DNA of 64,000 nt from JBBATK01 sp044224515 (GTDB lineage: Bacteria; Bacteroidota; Ignavibacteria; Kapaibacteriales; NICIL-2): contig JBGAKH010000002.1 of assembly GCA_044224515.1 (NCBI GenBank), forward strand, positions 444,394-508,393, written 5' to 3'. Positions 25,285 to 34,508 of the stretch are shown here, piece by piece. Both the position numbers and the translations under genes were made by a program. Each line of letters begins with the position of its first letter. Position 1 is the stretch's first letter. A model generated the notes under the pieces. The model was given only the letters and a program-made list of their open reading frames with translations, did not search any database and was not told the DNA's origin.

Positions 25285-28257
25285 ATGATACGTCAACGAT
25301 CACGTAGCAACCGAATGAAAAGCTTTATCTCTGCGTGTGTCTTTTGCTTATGCACCCTGAGCCTGTCGGCTCAGGTGCAGCGTTATGATCGCTTATGTAC
25401 CGATGGGGATGATTATTCCACCGCGTTTCGGGTGACGAAGAACGGGATGGAAGTGTGGCTCAACACTTCGTTCAAAATGAAGAACAAAGAGTCGCGACGT
25501 TTAGTGCGCGTGCAATGCAACGGAGGTAATATTAGCGCCGCCGATGTGCTGCCCTCGCCTATCAATCAAGAGGAGCGCGACGGTTATCATCGCTACCTGG
25601 ATGGAAGCCCTACCTTTCCCTATTGCGACACCAGCTACGGTATTTTCGCTTCAAATCGATTGAACAATGGCGTCAATGCCGACAACGATTTGTATGAAAT
25701 GAAGAATGTCAATGGTACCTGGCAAGTGCGACGTATGGACGAGTTAAACTCTGACGGGTGGGACGATTCACCGACCCTATCGAAAGACGGCAATCTTCTG
25801 TACTTCGCAAGTTCACGTGGACGCTACAAAGGAAGTGGATTGACGGATATTTATGTGTCGCGTCGAACCGAACGCGGATGGGAGACACCGCAACTTGTAG
25901 CTGACATCTGTACTGACGCCGCCCGTGAAGAGGCGCCGTTCCTGGGAAGCGACGGCTATCTGTATTTCTCGACCGATCGTGAAGGCGATATGGATATCTA
26001 TCGCATCAAGGTTGATGCCGTCACAGGGAATGTCGTACCGCCGGAAATGCCTGTGTCCTTCGAAGGAGTAAACAAGAAAGGCTCCGATGAGGGAGTTCCT
26101 ACACTGTCAGCAGGTGGAGCATGGTTACTCTTTTCTTCGAACCGCAAGGCGGAAGGCAACGGAAAGAAAGACTACGACATCTACATGGTACGGGTGCATG
26201 AAGGCAGCGACAGCATTGCATTAAAAGTTGAGCTGCGCACGCAATTCTTCAACAAGGTCTTTGAAGACTATGAAGATCAAACCTTACCATGCACAACCGA
26301 AGTTGTCGCGCGCGATCGTGTGACCGGAGACGTTAAGAAGTTTCCGCTGTCGAAGACGGGAACGACGAGCATCGTTTTTCCTCGCACGAACATTTCGGAA
26401 CCCTGTATGGATTATCGCTATCGACAAATCGTGTTGTCGGCTACGCCTCCGGAAATTCAGGGAAAGAAGTTTGTGAGCGAGAACGACACCATAGTGTTTG
26501 ACGTGATGAGCTCGGCTTCGTTGTCGCATAACTTTTATCTCTGGGACCAAGCAATGCCGGAAGCAAAGGGCTGCGTTCAAAACTTCCGCGTTGCGGAAGT
26601 GCAGTTCTTCATGACCTGTTATTGGTGTCCGACCACACTAAAGTACCCGGGCTTCGCGCAATGTCAATCCGTCTTTCGTGACACAAGCTGCTCCAAAGTG
26701 TATGTCGAGAGACCCAAAGTGCCCTGTGAAAACGGCGACATTTACAGTTATAAACTCAACTTCGAAGACCCGACCATTAGCGTGATTCGCAATCCCGGCT
26801 TGTGTATTCCTGCGTCGGAAATGAATGACGAGCAAGGAAAGCTGGCATGGTCGGTAAAAGTTGATTCCGCTATCGACAAGTTTGTCACCGACATGCGATC
26901 GGCACTGCAACGTCCGTGTGTGCAACGCGCAATTCGCCGTGGCGATGTGGTTGATGTGTCGGTGATCGGTTGGACAGATCCGCGGGGCATTGATCCGAGC
27001 TGTTTGTACACCGGACCAAAAATTGATTTCAATCACACATGGGTAGAACTCAAGGATCTTGCGAAGAAGGGCAAGTACATGCCGGGTGGAGTATTGAAAA
27101 CAAATACCTCCTTTGCGAAGTCGAACAGCGGGTCCGGCGGCAATGAGTTGTTGAGCGATCTGCGAGCCTATTACACTGCTTCCATGTTGGACAGCATTTG
27201 GACACAACAAGTCGATGAGTATCGTTACTTGAAAACCAAACGCAATGCGCAGATACACATCGTCGCGGTAGGAAGTGCCATCAAGCGTGAGTTGAAGGAT
27301 GCACATAGTCAAGTGAACGACTATGCACTGCGACGTGCTGTGAACGTTGTGGTCAGCACCCCGGGAGATTCTATTACCGGAAGCGGACACAACGAAATAA
27401 GTGGTCGTGTGATCTCGCTCACCGGACCGCCTTGCGAGATGCTCTTGGATCGTCCTATTCAAGCACCTATGCAGATTGACGATCATCGCAGCCAAGGACA
27501 AATTCAAGTCATACCTTCAGCCAATGGAGCCTCTCCCAACAACGCACCCAAGGTCTCTGATGCCGTACGAAGTGGCACCACATCTGCTACTCCTAAGCCA
27601 CTATTGAACGCAGCGAAAGAACACGCACTCGGAACAGCACCGGCGCAGCGTTCGGAGCGTTGTCGTGTCGTGCTCTACAAACAATGTGCTGACGATGCTG
27701 AAGCTGCAACGCTCGTCGATCAACTCAAGCGTTCGGGTATTGAGGCAACAACGAAGAGCTACTTCGACTTGGCGAAACGACGTTCAGTGCGCGTATTGTC
27801 GAAGTGTTATGACAACGATGACGAACTCAATACAAGCTTGCTGCAGAGTAAAGATCTCGCTGCTAAATCAGGATTGGCTATTAAACCGCAAATCTTGTTG
27901 TCGCCGGATCAGATAACCGATGAGGGAGCTTCAAGCGCAGCGTGGATCGTAGTGGTGAAGAGCTATGTGGCACAGGACAAGCAACACTTTGTCGACCGAA
28001 TTGAAGACTACCTGCACAATAGGGACAAGTACAGTTTCGACGAGAAGCAATCGCAACATCTCGACAAAGCCGAGAAGTGGTTGGCTCCCAGCTCAACGAT
28101 CTGGTATTTCAGTGAGGAGACCAAACAAAAAGCACTAGACTTGGCACGTGAGTTAACAACCATTACCGGCATAAGCTTCGCCTTGCAACGCGGTACAGGA
28201 GGAGTGACCGAAAGTGTGCAGTCACGCACGCTCACGGTACACGTCGTCTTACCTTAA
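25285..28257 (+). CDS. PD40/WD40-like beta-propeller protein with OmpA-like and SPOR-like domains
   Basis: 990 residues with a signal peptide (SFISACVFCLCTLSLSAQ); GGGGA lies before the ATG at 25285, and a second ATG at 25315 is also possible. Residues ~140-310 contain PD40/TolB-type propeller blades: DSPTLSKDGNLLYFASSRGR, APFLGSDGYLYFSTDREGD, VPTLSAGGAWLLFSSNRKAE. Residues ~550-700 resemble an OmpA-like peptidoglycan-binding domain (DVSVIGWTDPRGID, then LLSDLRAYYTASMLDSIWTQ, then ALRRAVNVVVS), with a long insertion. The C-terminal ~200 have two SPOR-like repeats (RCRVVLYKQCADDAEAATLV). Similar PD40-OmpA proteins are parts of T9SS or gliding envelope complexes (PorE-like), so a periplasmic bridge between outer membrane and cell wall is plausible; that is inference. 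Confidence 0.7.
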   Translation: MIRQRSRSNRMKSFISACVFCLCTLSLSAQVQRYDRLCTDGDDYSTAFRVTKNGMEVWLNTSFKMKNKESRRLVRVQCNGGNISAADVLPSPINQEERDGYHRYLDGSPTFPYCDTSYGIFASNRLNNGVNADNDLYEMKNVNGTWQVRRMDELNSDGWDDSPTLSKDGNLLYFASSRGRYKGSGLTDIYVSRRTERGWETPQLVADICTDAAREEAPFLGSDGYLYFSTDREGDMDIYRIKVDAVTGNVVPPEMPVSFEGVNKKGSDEGVPTLSAGGAWLLFSSNRKAEGNGKKDYDIYMVRVHEGSDSIALKVELRTQFFNKVFEDYEDQTLPCTTEVVARDRVTGDVKKFPLSKTGTTSIVFPRTNISEPCMDYRYRQIVLSATPPEIQGKKFVSENDTIVFDVMSSASLSHNFYLWDQAMPEAKGCVQNFRVAEVQFFMTCYWCPTTLKYPGFAQCQSVFRDTSCSKVYVERPKVPCENGDIYSYKLNFEDPTISVIRNPGLCIPASEMNDEQGKLAWSVKVDSAIDKFVTDMRSALQRPCVQRAIRRGDVVDVSVIGWTDPRGIDPSCLYTGPKIDFNHTWVELKDLAKKGKYMPGGVLKTNTSFAKSNSGSGGNELLSDLRAYYTASMLDSIWTQQVDEYRYLKTKRNAQIHIVAVGSAIKRELKDAHSQVNDYALRRAVNVVVSTPGDSITGSGHNEISGRVISLTGPPCEMLLDRPIQAPMQIDDHRSQGQIQVIPSANGASPNNAPKVSDAVRSGTTSATPKPLLNAAKEHALGTAPAQRSERCRVVLYKQCADDAEAATLVDQLKRSGIEATTKSYFDLAKRRSVRVLSKCYDNDDELNTSLLQSKDLAAKSGLAIKPQILLSPDQITDEGASSAAWIVVVKSYVAQDKQHFVDRIEDYLHNRDKYSFDEKQSQHLDKAEKWLAPSSTIWYFSEETKQKALDLARELTTITGISFALQRGTGGVTESVQSRTLTVHVVLP

Positions 28258-28437
28258 CGGCCGATCGTCCTAAGCATGGAAGCGTAGAGACGTAAGCGCG
28301 TGTATTGCAATGAAGCAGTAGTGAAGTGCAGAAGAATGCTGGACATTAAGACAATTCTCTCTTCTGAATCTTCGTCGGTGCTCGCTATTTTGCGTTTCTA
28401 AATGTATTTCTCACTGTAAACTGTGCTCTTTAATCCA

Positions 28438-29115
28438 ATGAAGCAACTCTGTCTTGTTTTGTTTGCGGCAGTCTTTTTTGCTGCTTGTTCTTCGTCCACC
28501 ACGCCTACAGAAGTCACCTATAATAAGGTTAAACTGGCTGACGCGTTTTCCTTTGACAACTATAGCTTGACATCCGGCGGCAGCATTGACGCGTCGACAC
28601 GCGATACATCGGTATCCTATGTCGATGCCATTAACTTGACCATGAACGGCAAAACAGGTGTCTTCAGAGTTATCGATACACCCAATGGCAAGTCTGCAGC
28701 CGACGCGGATACAACATACTATGCTTACGAGAGCAGTAACGACCTCTCAATGTTGTTGCCAAACATGCTTCAATCACAGATTTGGATTAAGCTTCCGGTT
28801 GCAAGCAATGGAAGCTTCACGACGATTGCTCGTGACACGGTAACAGATGCCTCAGGTACGTCGATCGAGCAGGACTCAATTGTTGCCACGAGTATGGGTG
28901 ACGTGAGCATGAACGTTGAAGGTGAGACCTTGACCGTTCGCAAAGTTCGTATGCAAGCAACAATGGTTGTGAAATCTGATCTAAGCAACTTTACCATGTC
29001 CGTCAGCATGACCGGCTACTATTCACCGAAGCTTGGGTTTGTTACTCGCTTGTCTTCAGACCCGACTCTGTTGACTCCGGCAACAGAAAAAATCATGATT
29101 GGGCACGTGAACTAG
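28438..29115 (+). CDS. Lipoprotein of unknown function
   Basis: 225 residues from the ATG at 28438. The lipobox is FFAAC (Cys17) in MKQLCLVLFAAVFFAAC, followed by SSSTTPTEVTYNKVKL. The mature part is Ser/Thr- and Asp-rich, with predominantly beta patterns (YVDAINLTMNGKTGVFRVID, DVSMNVEGETLTVRKVRMQA, FTMSVSMTGYYSPKLGFVTR). A closing GYYSPKLGFVTRL resembles DUF-type lipoproteins that fold like LolA/DUF3108 barrels, but I would not assign it. It is monocistronic and ends at a strong terminator. Expected in the periplasm, lipid-anchored. Confidence 0.65.
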   Translation: MKQLCLVLFAAVFFAACSSSTTPTEVTYNKVKLADAFSFDNYSLTSGGSIDASTRDTSVSYVDAINLTMNGKTGVFRVIDTPNGKSAADADTTYYAYESSNDLSMLLPNMLQSQIWIKLPVASNGSFTTIARDTVTDASGTSIEQDSIVATSMGDVSMNVEGETLTVRKVRMQATMVVKSDLSNFTMSVSMTGYYSPKLGFVTRLSSDPTLLTPATEKIMIGHVN

Positions 29116-29143
29116 TCTTCGCGCTGACCACAATTGTTAGCGT

Positions 29144-29179
29144 AAAGCCTCGTCGATTGACGGGGCTTTTGTTTTTTTT
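29144..29179 (+). terminator. Rho-independent terminator
   Basis: Eleven-pair stem with one G-T pair (29144-29154 with 29159-29169), GATT loop, followed by TTTTG and then eight T. It lies 28 bases after the lipoprotein stop. Confidence 0.9.
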
Positions 29180-29432
29180 CTGGCATTAAGACTGCAGAAC
29201 AGATGACACGGTGCATTCGTGACGTAGCCGACACGACAGGGTGGAGCAGCCTATTTTGGACAACGATTGAGTTTCTGTCCGATGCGGTTCGATTGAGTGT
29301 TCCTGAATCAAGAAATGCGTTCATTTTGCGATGTGTCGGTGGAGAACTAGCTCGGACCTCCTTGCCCTTAAGTCTTTCACTAGTAGATTGTCGGATTGGG
29401 TAGAGTACTAATGACCACCTGTAGGGATTAGA

Positions 29433-31352
29433 ATGCGAATTACAACTTGGACAGCGCTTGTTGCACACTTGGTCTTCTGCACTGCTCTACTGAGCGCACA
29501 TGCCGGGACCCAGCCTCGGGGTGTTGTCTCATCGATCGTACGAGAAAAATTGCGCGTGTCTTCGGAAGTTCTCGAGCGACTACGACACTGTACGAGCGAA
29601 GCTGATCGAGCTGCTCTCGCTGATAGTCTGCGTAGTGCAGTGGGAAGTGTATCTCCGACTGAGAAGGCGAAGGGACAGCAGTCCATTCAAGCACTCAGCA
29701 ACACACAGGTCAGTAAAGCTTCAGAAATAGGTGCAGAGATACATGCAGCAATTAATCCGGTCGACTCAAATAATCTTGTCTGCTCGGCGATATCCTCGTC
29801 GTCGGGCGTTATGTCGCTACCGATTTACTACACCACAAACGGAGGCTCGACCTGGACTCGGTCTTCATTTGTTCCGAAGCCTAAGGACGCCGCAGCCTTC
29901 GTCATTGGTGGTGGTGACCCCATGTTTGCCTTTGATTCCAAGGGAACGCTCTACTATTCATGGATTGATCTGTTCTTCGGAACAAGCAGTACCCAACCAC
30001 CCATGGTGATGTATTGGGCACAGTCCACGAATGGTGGTAAAGCATGGACGCGACATCCTACGAACGACAGTATCGCATCGGGATACTTGGATCTGGCTGA
30101 TCAAGAGAATTCTCCGGCAGTTGATAAACAGTGGATGGTATGCGATCAATCTTCATCGGCAGGAAGAGACAACTTGTACACGGGTTTCTTATTGTTCTAT
30201 ACAAGTGATCAGCGTGTTGCACTGCGCACAAAACAAGCGTCTTCACCTGTCTTCTCGTCTGCATCGTTACGTCCGCATCGCACGGATTACACCTTCAACC
30301 AATTCTCAAGCGTGGATTGCGATGATCAGGGACGTGTCCATATGAGCTACATGGCAGCATTGCCTGCGGATAGTATGCCTGAAGGGGAATTCCGCATCTT
30401 TCACATGCGCTCCGACGATCATGGAAAAACGATGAATGCTGAAACGGAAGTGAGTCCAATTCGCTTTCTGAAATCCAGCTCGGGAAGTCCGATCACCACA
30501 GAGCCCCCGGTTGGCATGACTCGCATAGAGCCTCTGCCACAAATCGCTTGCGACAAGTTCAGCTCAAGTAGTTATGCCGGAAATGTCTATCTCGCCTGGA
30601 CCGGAGTTGGTACTACGGAGCGTCGCTCTCAAGGCACCGATATTTACTTCAGTCGATCAACCGATCATGGGGCAACGTGGTCTTCTCCGGTGGTCATTAA
30701 CGACGATGGCGACAAACCGACCACAACCCAAGCGTATGTTTCCATGACCGTCAGTCCTAAAGGTGTGGTTGTTCTCTCCTGGTATGACTTTCGAAGTGAT
30801 CCGAACAACGCCAAAGGACGCTACATGATGACCTATTCTTTTGACGGTGGTAAAAGCTTCATCAAAAACTTTGTTGTATCAAGTGAAGAAACAGATTTCT
30901 CACTCTTCGATGTAGATCAGAGTCGACAGTTTGGTGTGGGTGAGTATAACCAGGTCGTCGCAACGGCCGGCTATGCCATGCCTTTCTGGGGAGATGCTCG
31001 CAGTGGAGAAGTGAAGATATTCACGGCCAGAGTTCCTATTTCTCCAAATCCTCTTGACGTTCAAGGCGTCGAAATTGGGAGCGTGAGTGAAGGCATCAGC
31101 ATTCAAAATCTTGGTCCAAATCCTGCTAGAGACCACTGCAGTCTTCGCCTTCGAACTGAGCAGAGTCGAGTTGGTGAGATTGTGATTGTCGACGCAACCA
31201 GTAGGGTACTCTACCGAAAAAGCGATATAGAAAGTCCGGCCGGAGAACACATCATCGACATCCCCACATCGTCTTTCGCTAACGGCGTGTACACACTATG
31301 TTACCGATCCTCCGGCACGGCTCTGAGCAGAACACTCGTGATACAGCGATAG
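29433..31352 (+). CDS. Secreted Asp-box (sialidase/BNR-type) protein with T9SS sorting domain
   Basis: 639 residues with a signal peptide (MRITTWTALVAHLVFCTALL then SAHA); GGATTAG precedes the ATG. The body has five Asp-box (S/T-x-D/N-x-G-x-x-W) motifs: TTNGGSTW, STNGGKAW, SDDHGKTM, STDHGATW and SFDGGKSF, spaced along a six-bladed propeller as in sialidases and other exo-glycosidases or binding proteins. Catalytic residues of true sialidases (arginine triad, tyrosine) cannot be confirmed by eye, so 'sialidase-like' is the limit. The C-terminus (QNLGPNPARDHCSL to LSRTLVIQR) is a T9SS-type domain. It probably acts on, or binds, surface glycans outside the cell. It is followed by a strong hairpin. 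Confidence 0.8.
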   Translation: MRITTWTALVAHLVFCTALLSAHAGTQPRGVVSSIVREKLRVSSEVLERLRHCTSEADRAALADSLRSAVGSVSPTEKAKGQQSIQALSNTQVSKASEIGAEIHAAINPVDSNNLVCSAISSSSGVMSLPIYYTTNGGSTWTRSSFVPKPKDAAAFVIGGGDPMFAFDSKGTLYYSWIDLFFGTSSTQPPMVMYWAQSTNGGKAWTRHPTNDSIASGYLDLADQENSPAVDKQWMVCDQSSSAGRDNLYTGFLLFYTSDQRVALRTKQASSPVFSSASLRPHRTDYTFNQFSSVDCDDQGRVHMSYMAALPADSMPEGEFRIFHMRSDDHGKTMNAETEVSPIRFLKSSSGSPITTEPPVGMTRIEPLPQIACDKFSSSSYAGNVYLAWTGVGTTERRSQGTDIYFSRSTDHGATWSSPVVINDDGDKPTTTQAYVSMTVSPKGVVVLSWYDFRSDPNNAKGRYMMTYSFDGGKSFIKNFVVSSEETDFSLFDVDQSRQFGVGEYNQVVATAGYAMPFWGDARSGEVKIFTARVPISPNPLDVQGVEIGSVSEGISIQNLGPNPARDHCSLRLRTEQSRVGEIVIVDATSRVLYRKSDIESPAGEHIIDIPTSSFANGVYTLCYRSSGTALSRTLVIQR

Positions 31353-31379
31353 TTGTAAAGAGTACGAGTAAAGAACGAG

Positions 31380-31408
31380 AAGCTCTTTTCGCTTCGCGAA
31401 AAGAGCTT
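31380..31408. terminator. Bidirectional-type hairpin between convergent genes
   Basis: A perfect 13-bp stem (AAGCTCTTTTCGC, 31380-31392, with 31396-31408) and TTC loop, between the Asp-box gene (plus) and the IgGFc-like gene (minus). There is no long T run on either side, so its strength as a terminator is uncertain. Confidence 0.55.
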
Positions 31409-31580
31409 CAACCTTTACTACTGAGAACAACATGCAGAGAATAAATGCATCCTTTGCATGAACTTCTGCGAGTAGATAATCAGAGACAAGTGGTTAGCAT
31501 ATTCGTGCTGTCACGTCTTATTGCGTCACTGTTTTATTGTGACATGTTTCTACAAAGAGATACTGAATGCGATCCGCTTG

Positions 31581-34094
31581 CTAGTATTTGATAAACGATC
31601 GTCGGTAATACGTGTCGCCTACACGGATTTGTAGCGTGTACCTTCCGGGTGCCCATGAAGCACACTCAATAAACACTGAGCTGCCTGCACAGTCCTGTGC
31701 CGTGAAACGTTGCTGCAAACGTCCTTCGGCACTATACACACGAAGTTCAGTTGGGTGTAGATCGCCGAATTCCACGTTGATTCGTGCGCTACCGGGGTTG
31801 GGCTGTACTTGGAAGGACTCAGCGCCCGGACCCGGATCTTCGACCGCAGTGTGTGACACAAAAATGGGATGGGAATAGCTCGAACAACCGAAGGTGTCAA
31901 ACAGTTCAACAACGACAGTTGTAGCTTTGGAAACATCGACGATAAGCGTATCTCCTGTAACGCCGGACACGGGCAAGCCATCAATGTACCAGCGGTATGT
32001 CGCGTTAAAAAGCTTTGGAGTACTGAATACACTGTCTCGTTGCACGATTTCCGGTCTGTCCGGGGGAGTGTGAACGATGAAGAAAACACTATCTGAAGCC
32101 ACGAATGCAGAGCCAATTTTAACTTTTACGCTGACGAAATTCAAACCGGCTTTGGCACAATAGTATCTGCAGCTACGACCGGTATCGCCGGTTGACCAAA
32201 AGAATGCGGAATAGAGTGAGTCCTTGAGTACGCTGAAGACCACGGTATCGCCGATACAAACATCCTTGGGGTTCGAAGCACTAATGCTCGGTTTGGCCCA
32301 ATCACTCGCACGATAACGAATGGTGATCACGGAGTCGTTTCCGGCGCGATCGGTGTACGCAAGTTGTGCTTGCGCATCGATACTCGGATCTGTGATGCTC
32401 ACAGTCCATGTCAAGGTGCGCATGGTGTCGGACCTTAGTGGATCAGCATTGAACGAACAGTTGTAACTGGAATCAAGTAAAACAACTTTGGCCATGTTGG
32501 AGCGAATGGTCGCATCATCCGGGTAGTCAACGCATGCACCCTTAATCGTGTCTCGAAGCATCGTGAATTGGACCTTAGGTACGTGCTTGTCTTCGCTCTT
32601 GCTTAAGTCCATAGACATCACACCGGCAGGATGTCCATAGGAATCGTAGTCGGATCCACCATAACTATAAACCATTATTGGACGTGGGCAACGGAGCATA
32701 TAGATTCCGTCAGAAGTCAACGAACATTCCTTGTACGCATAGCGTCTACCATCGGGCATGATGTCTGTATACAGATCTCGTGATGGGAAGGTGGCTCCGT
32801 ACTTCGTTCGCAAAGGCTGCCAAGAAACACCACTTTGACTCAGGGTTCCAAACTCCAAATCAGAAGGCACCTCGCCATTGTCATCAACGGGAAAGATGAT
32901 GCCCATGAAGTTGCGGGTGAAATTGATGCCACCTTTGGTTCCCGGTGTGGCGAAAATATACTGCGTTGAAAATTGTTCCCAAGGAAGCACCACCATTTCG
33001 AATGGATCCGTCGAAACGTTATCATCAGATTGGCCGGTGTTATACACAGTCGCCGAAATGGGAACTGAGGCCGATAAGCTCGTGCTTGTCGAATCTATTG
33101 TTGCTCGACCGGAGTAAAATCCTGTAGGATCCGATCCGCCGACGGTAAGGAGCTGTGTCAATTGCTGTCCATTTCGTAACACTGTCGTAGAGGCCTTTGA
33201 TGCAAAGACTCGCATGATGTAACCGAAGGTTCGGCTGATGTAGCGTGGGACAAGCAGGTGGCGTCCCCAGCTCTCAATCGGAGTCATCTGTTCCGTAATG
33301 TAGTCACACCAAGGTAGAGGGGTTGGAACGTTGGCGCATTGGTTTCCCGCGATAACCGCAACGGGAAGTGAGCTCTGAATGACGGAGCCGGTCATGTCAC
33401 CTTCTTTAGAGTTGGCCTCATTACCAACAATCCAAACATCACCTTTATTCATTGAGAAGGTTTTGGTTTGACCCGGAGTCATGCCACCTCCCGTACGTGT
33501 TACACTGGGTCCGCCCAGAGTAAAGCTGACGCGAGTATTGTCATAGGCAGCCACAATGGCCACCTCGCTTGGCAACGAGTATCCTCCGTACATCCACGAC
33601 ATATCGGCAAAAGATGAGCAAACATAGCGCCGTCCGAGAGCTTCAATCGGAAGCGGCGTAAAAGTATCTGAGCTGTAAGCAAAACGTGTAGCAGCAACGA
33701 TACCAATGGGAACGGTGCTGCGTACGTGTATCGCTGCACCCGGATACACCTGTTCAGGAGGTATACCGCCAGAGGTCGGTTTCGAAAATGCCTGTCCATT
33801 TCCGGGCCCAAGCTCTACCGCCGTCACGGAATTCGCTTTTAGAACACAATTCTGATGAAAACCTTTGTCGATGACTTCCACTCTCGCATTGCCGCTCGAT
33901 GTCGAATAGAGGTAGATCATCAGTTTATTATTGCCCGCCTCTTCGTAACAGGGATCGAAGGTGAAGTAAAATTCCGTGCCGAAGTTCGATGGCTTTCGTA
34001 GTTGCGGAGGGATGGTGTTGTTGACTGCGAGGCATGGCACAGAACTAAGAACAACGATAAGGGTGATAACACAAAGGGTAATTCTTGTTTTCAT
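31581..34094 (-). CDS. IgGFc-binding-like surface protein with T9SS sorting domain (paralogue 2)
   Basis: 837 residues with a signal peptide (RITLCVITLIVVLSSVPCLA). The family pattern is plain: PSNFGTEFYFTFDPCYEEAG, AAIHVRSTVPIGIVAATRFA, FADMSWMYGGYSLPSEVAIV, MTPGQTKTFSMNKGDVWIVG, SKEGDMTGSVIQSSLPVAVI and GNQCANVPTPLPWCDYITEQ. Ig-like modules occupy the middle (KDVCIGDTVVFSVLKDSLYS). The T9SS-type C-terminus runs from VQPNPGSARINVEF to YRRSFIKY. It is followed on the same strand (upstream, 34509-37007) by a close paralogue. It is probably a cell-surface protein with binding function; the ligand is unknown. Confidence 0.8.
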   Translation of the reverse strand: MKTRITLCVITLIVVLSSVPCLAVNNTIPPQLRKPSNFGTEFYFTFDPCYEEAGNNKLMIYLYSTSSGNARVEVIDKGFHQNCVLKANSVTAVELGPGNGQAFSKPTSGGIPPEQVYPGAAIHVRSTVPIGIVAATRFAYSSDTFTPLPIEALGRRYVCSSFADMSWMYGGYSLPSEVAIVAAYDNTRVSFTLGGPSVTRTGGGMTPGQTKTFSMNKGDVWIVGNEANSKEGDMTGSVIQSSLPVAVIAGNQCANVPTPLPWCDYITEQMTPIESWGRHLLVPRYISRTFGYIMRVFASKASTTVLRNGQQLTQLLTVGGSDPTGFYSGRATIDSTSTSLSASVPISATVYNTGQSDDNVSTDPFEMVVLPWEQFSTQYIFATPGTKGGINFTRNFMGIIFPVDDNGEVPSDLEFGTLSQSGVSWQPLRTKYGATFPSRDLYTDIMPDGRRYAYKECSLTSDGIYMLRCPRPIMVYSYGGSDYDSYGHPAGVMSMDLSKSEDKHVPKVQFTMLRDTIKGACVDYPDDATIRSNMAKVVLLDSSYNCSFNADPLRSDTMRTLTWTVSITDPSIDAQAQLAYTDRAGNDSVITIRYRASDWAKPSISASNPKDVCIGDTVVFSVLKDSLYSAFFWSTGDTGRSCRYYCAKAGLNFVSVKVKIGSAFVASDSVFFIVHTPPDRPEIVQRDSVFSTPKLFNATYRWYIDGLPVSGVTGDTLIVDVSKATTVVVELFDTFGCSSYSHPIFVSHTAVEDPGPGAESFQVQPNPGSARINVEFGDLHPTELRVYSAEGRLQQRFTAQDCAGSSVFIECASWAPGRYTLQIRVGDTYYRRSFIKY

Positions 34095-34450
34095 ATCGCC
34101 TCAAAAAAATGATACGTGTGCCGACTGAAAATGACTCGGCGACCTCATGTCTAAAGAGAATTATACAGACAAAGGAGTCGTCAACATGTTTACAATAATG
34201 CGTACAGAAAGAAATTGATTCAGACCTAAGCGGGTGTCTTAAAGTGTCGCAGTCACCACGCTTTCTTGTCCTGAATTACAGAACGAACAACCACGCTGTA
34301 ATCTACGGTCTCGTTGATGACCACAACGTGTCAATACTGCTGACTTTGTGTCTGCACAGAGAGTTCTTTCGAGTACGCAAGCGTCGCAGTTGAGGAACCC
34401 GGAAAAACAGTGTGTCATTTTATCCCACTTGAGTACTCGAAGACCCAATA

Positions 34451-34479
34451 AAAAAAAGGCTGTCGTTAGACAGCCTTTT
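34451..34479 (-). terminator. Rho-independent terminator of paralogue 3
   Basis: On the minus strand AAAAGGCTGTC pairs perfectly with GACAGCCTTTT over 11 bp around a TAAC loop, followed by a run of eight T (34451-34457 read as A on plus). It lies 30 bases after the stop of the gene at 34509. Confidence 0.9.
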
Positions 34480-34508
34480 AAAGAGAAACGTAAATGGGCT
34501 TTTATGCT

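Noticed and set aside
26638..27507. Long minus-strand frame inside the PD40-OmpA gene
   Set aside because: The plus-strand frame has signal peptide and domains; the minus one is a codon-bias shadow.
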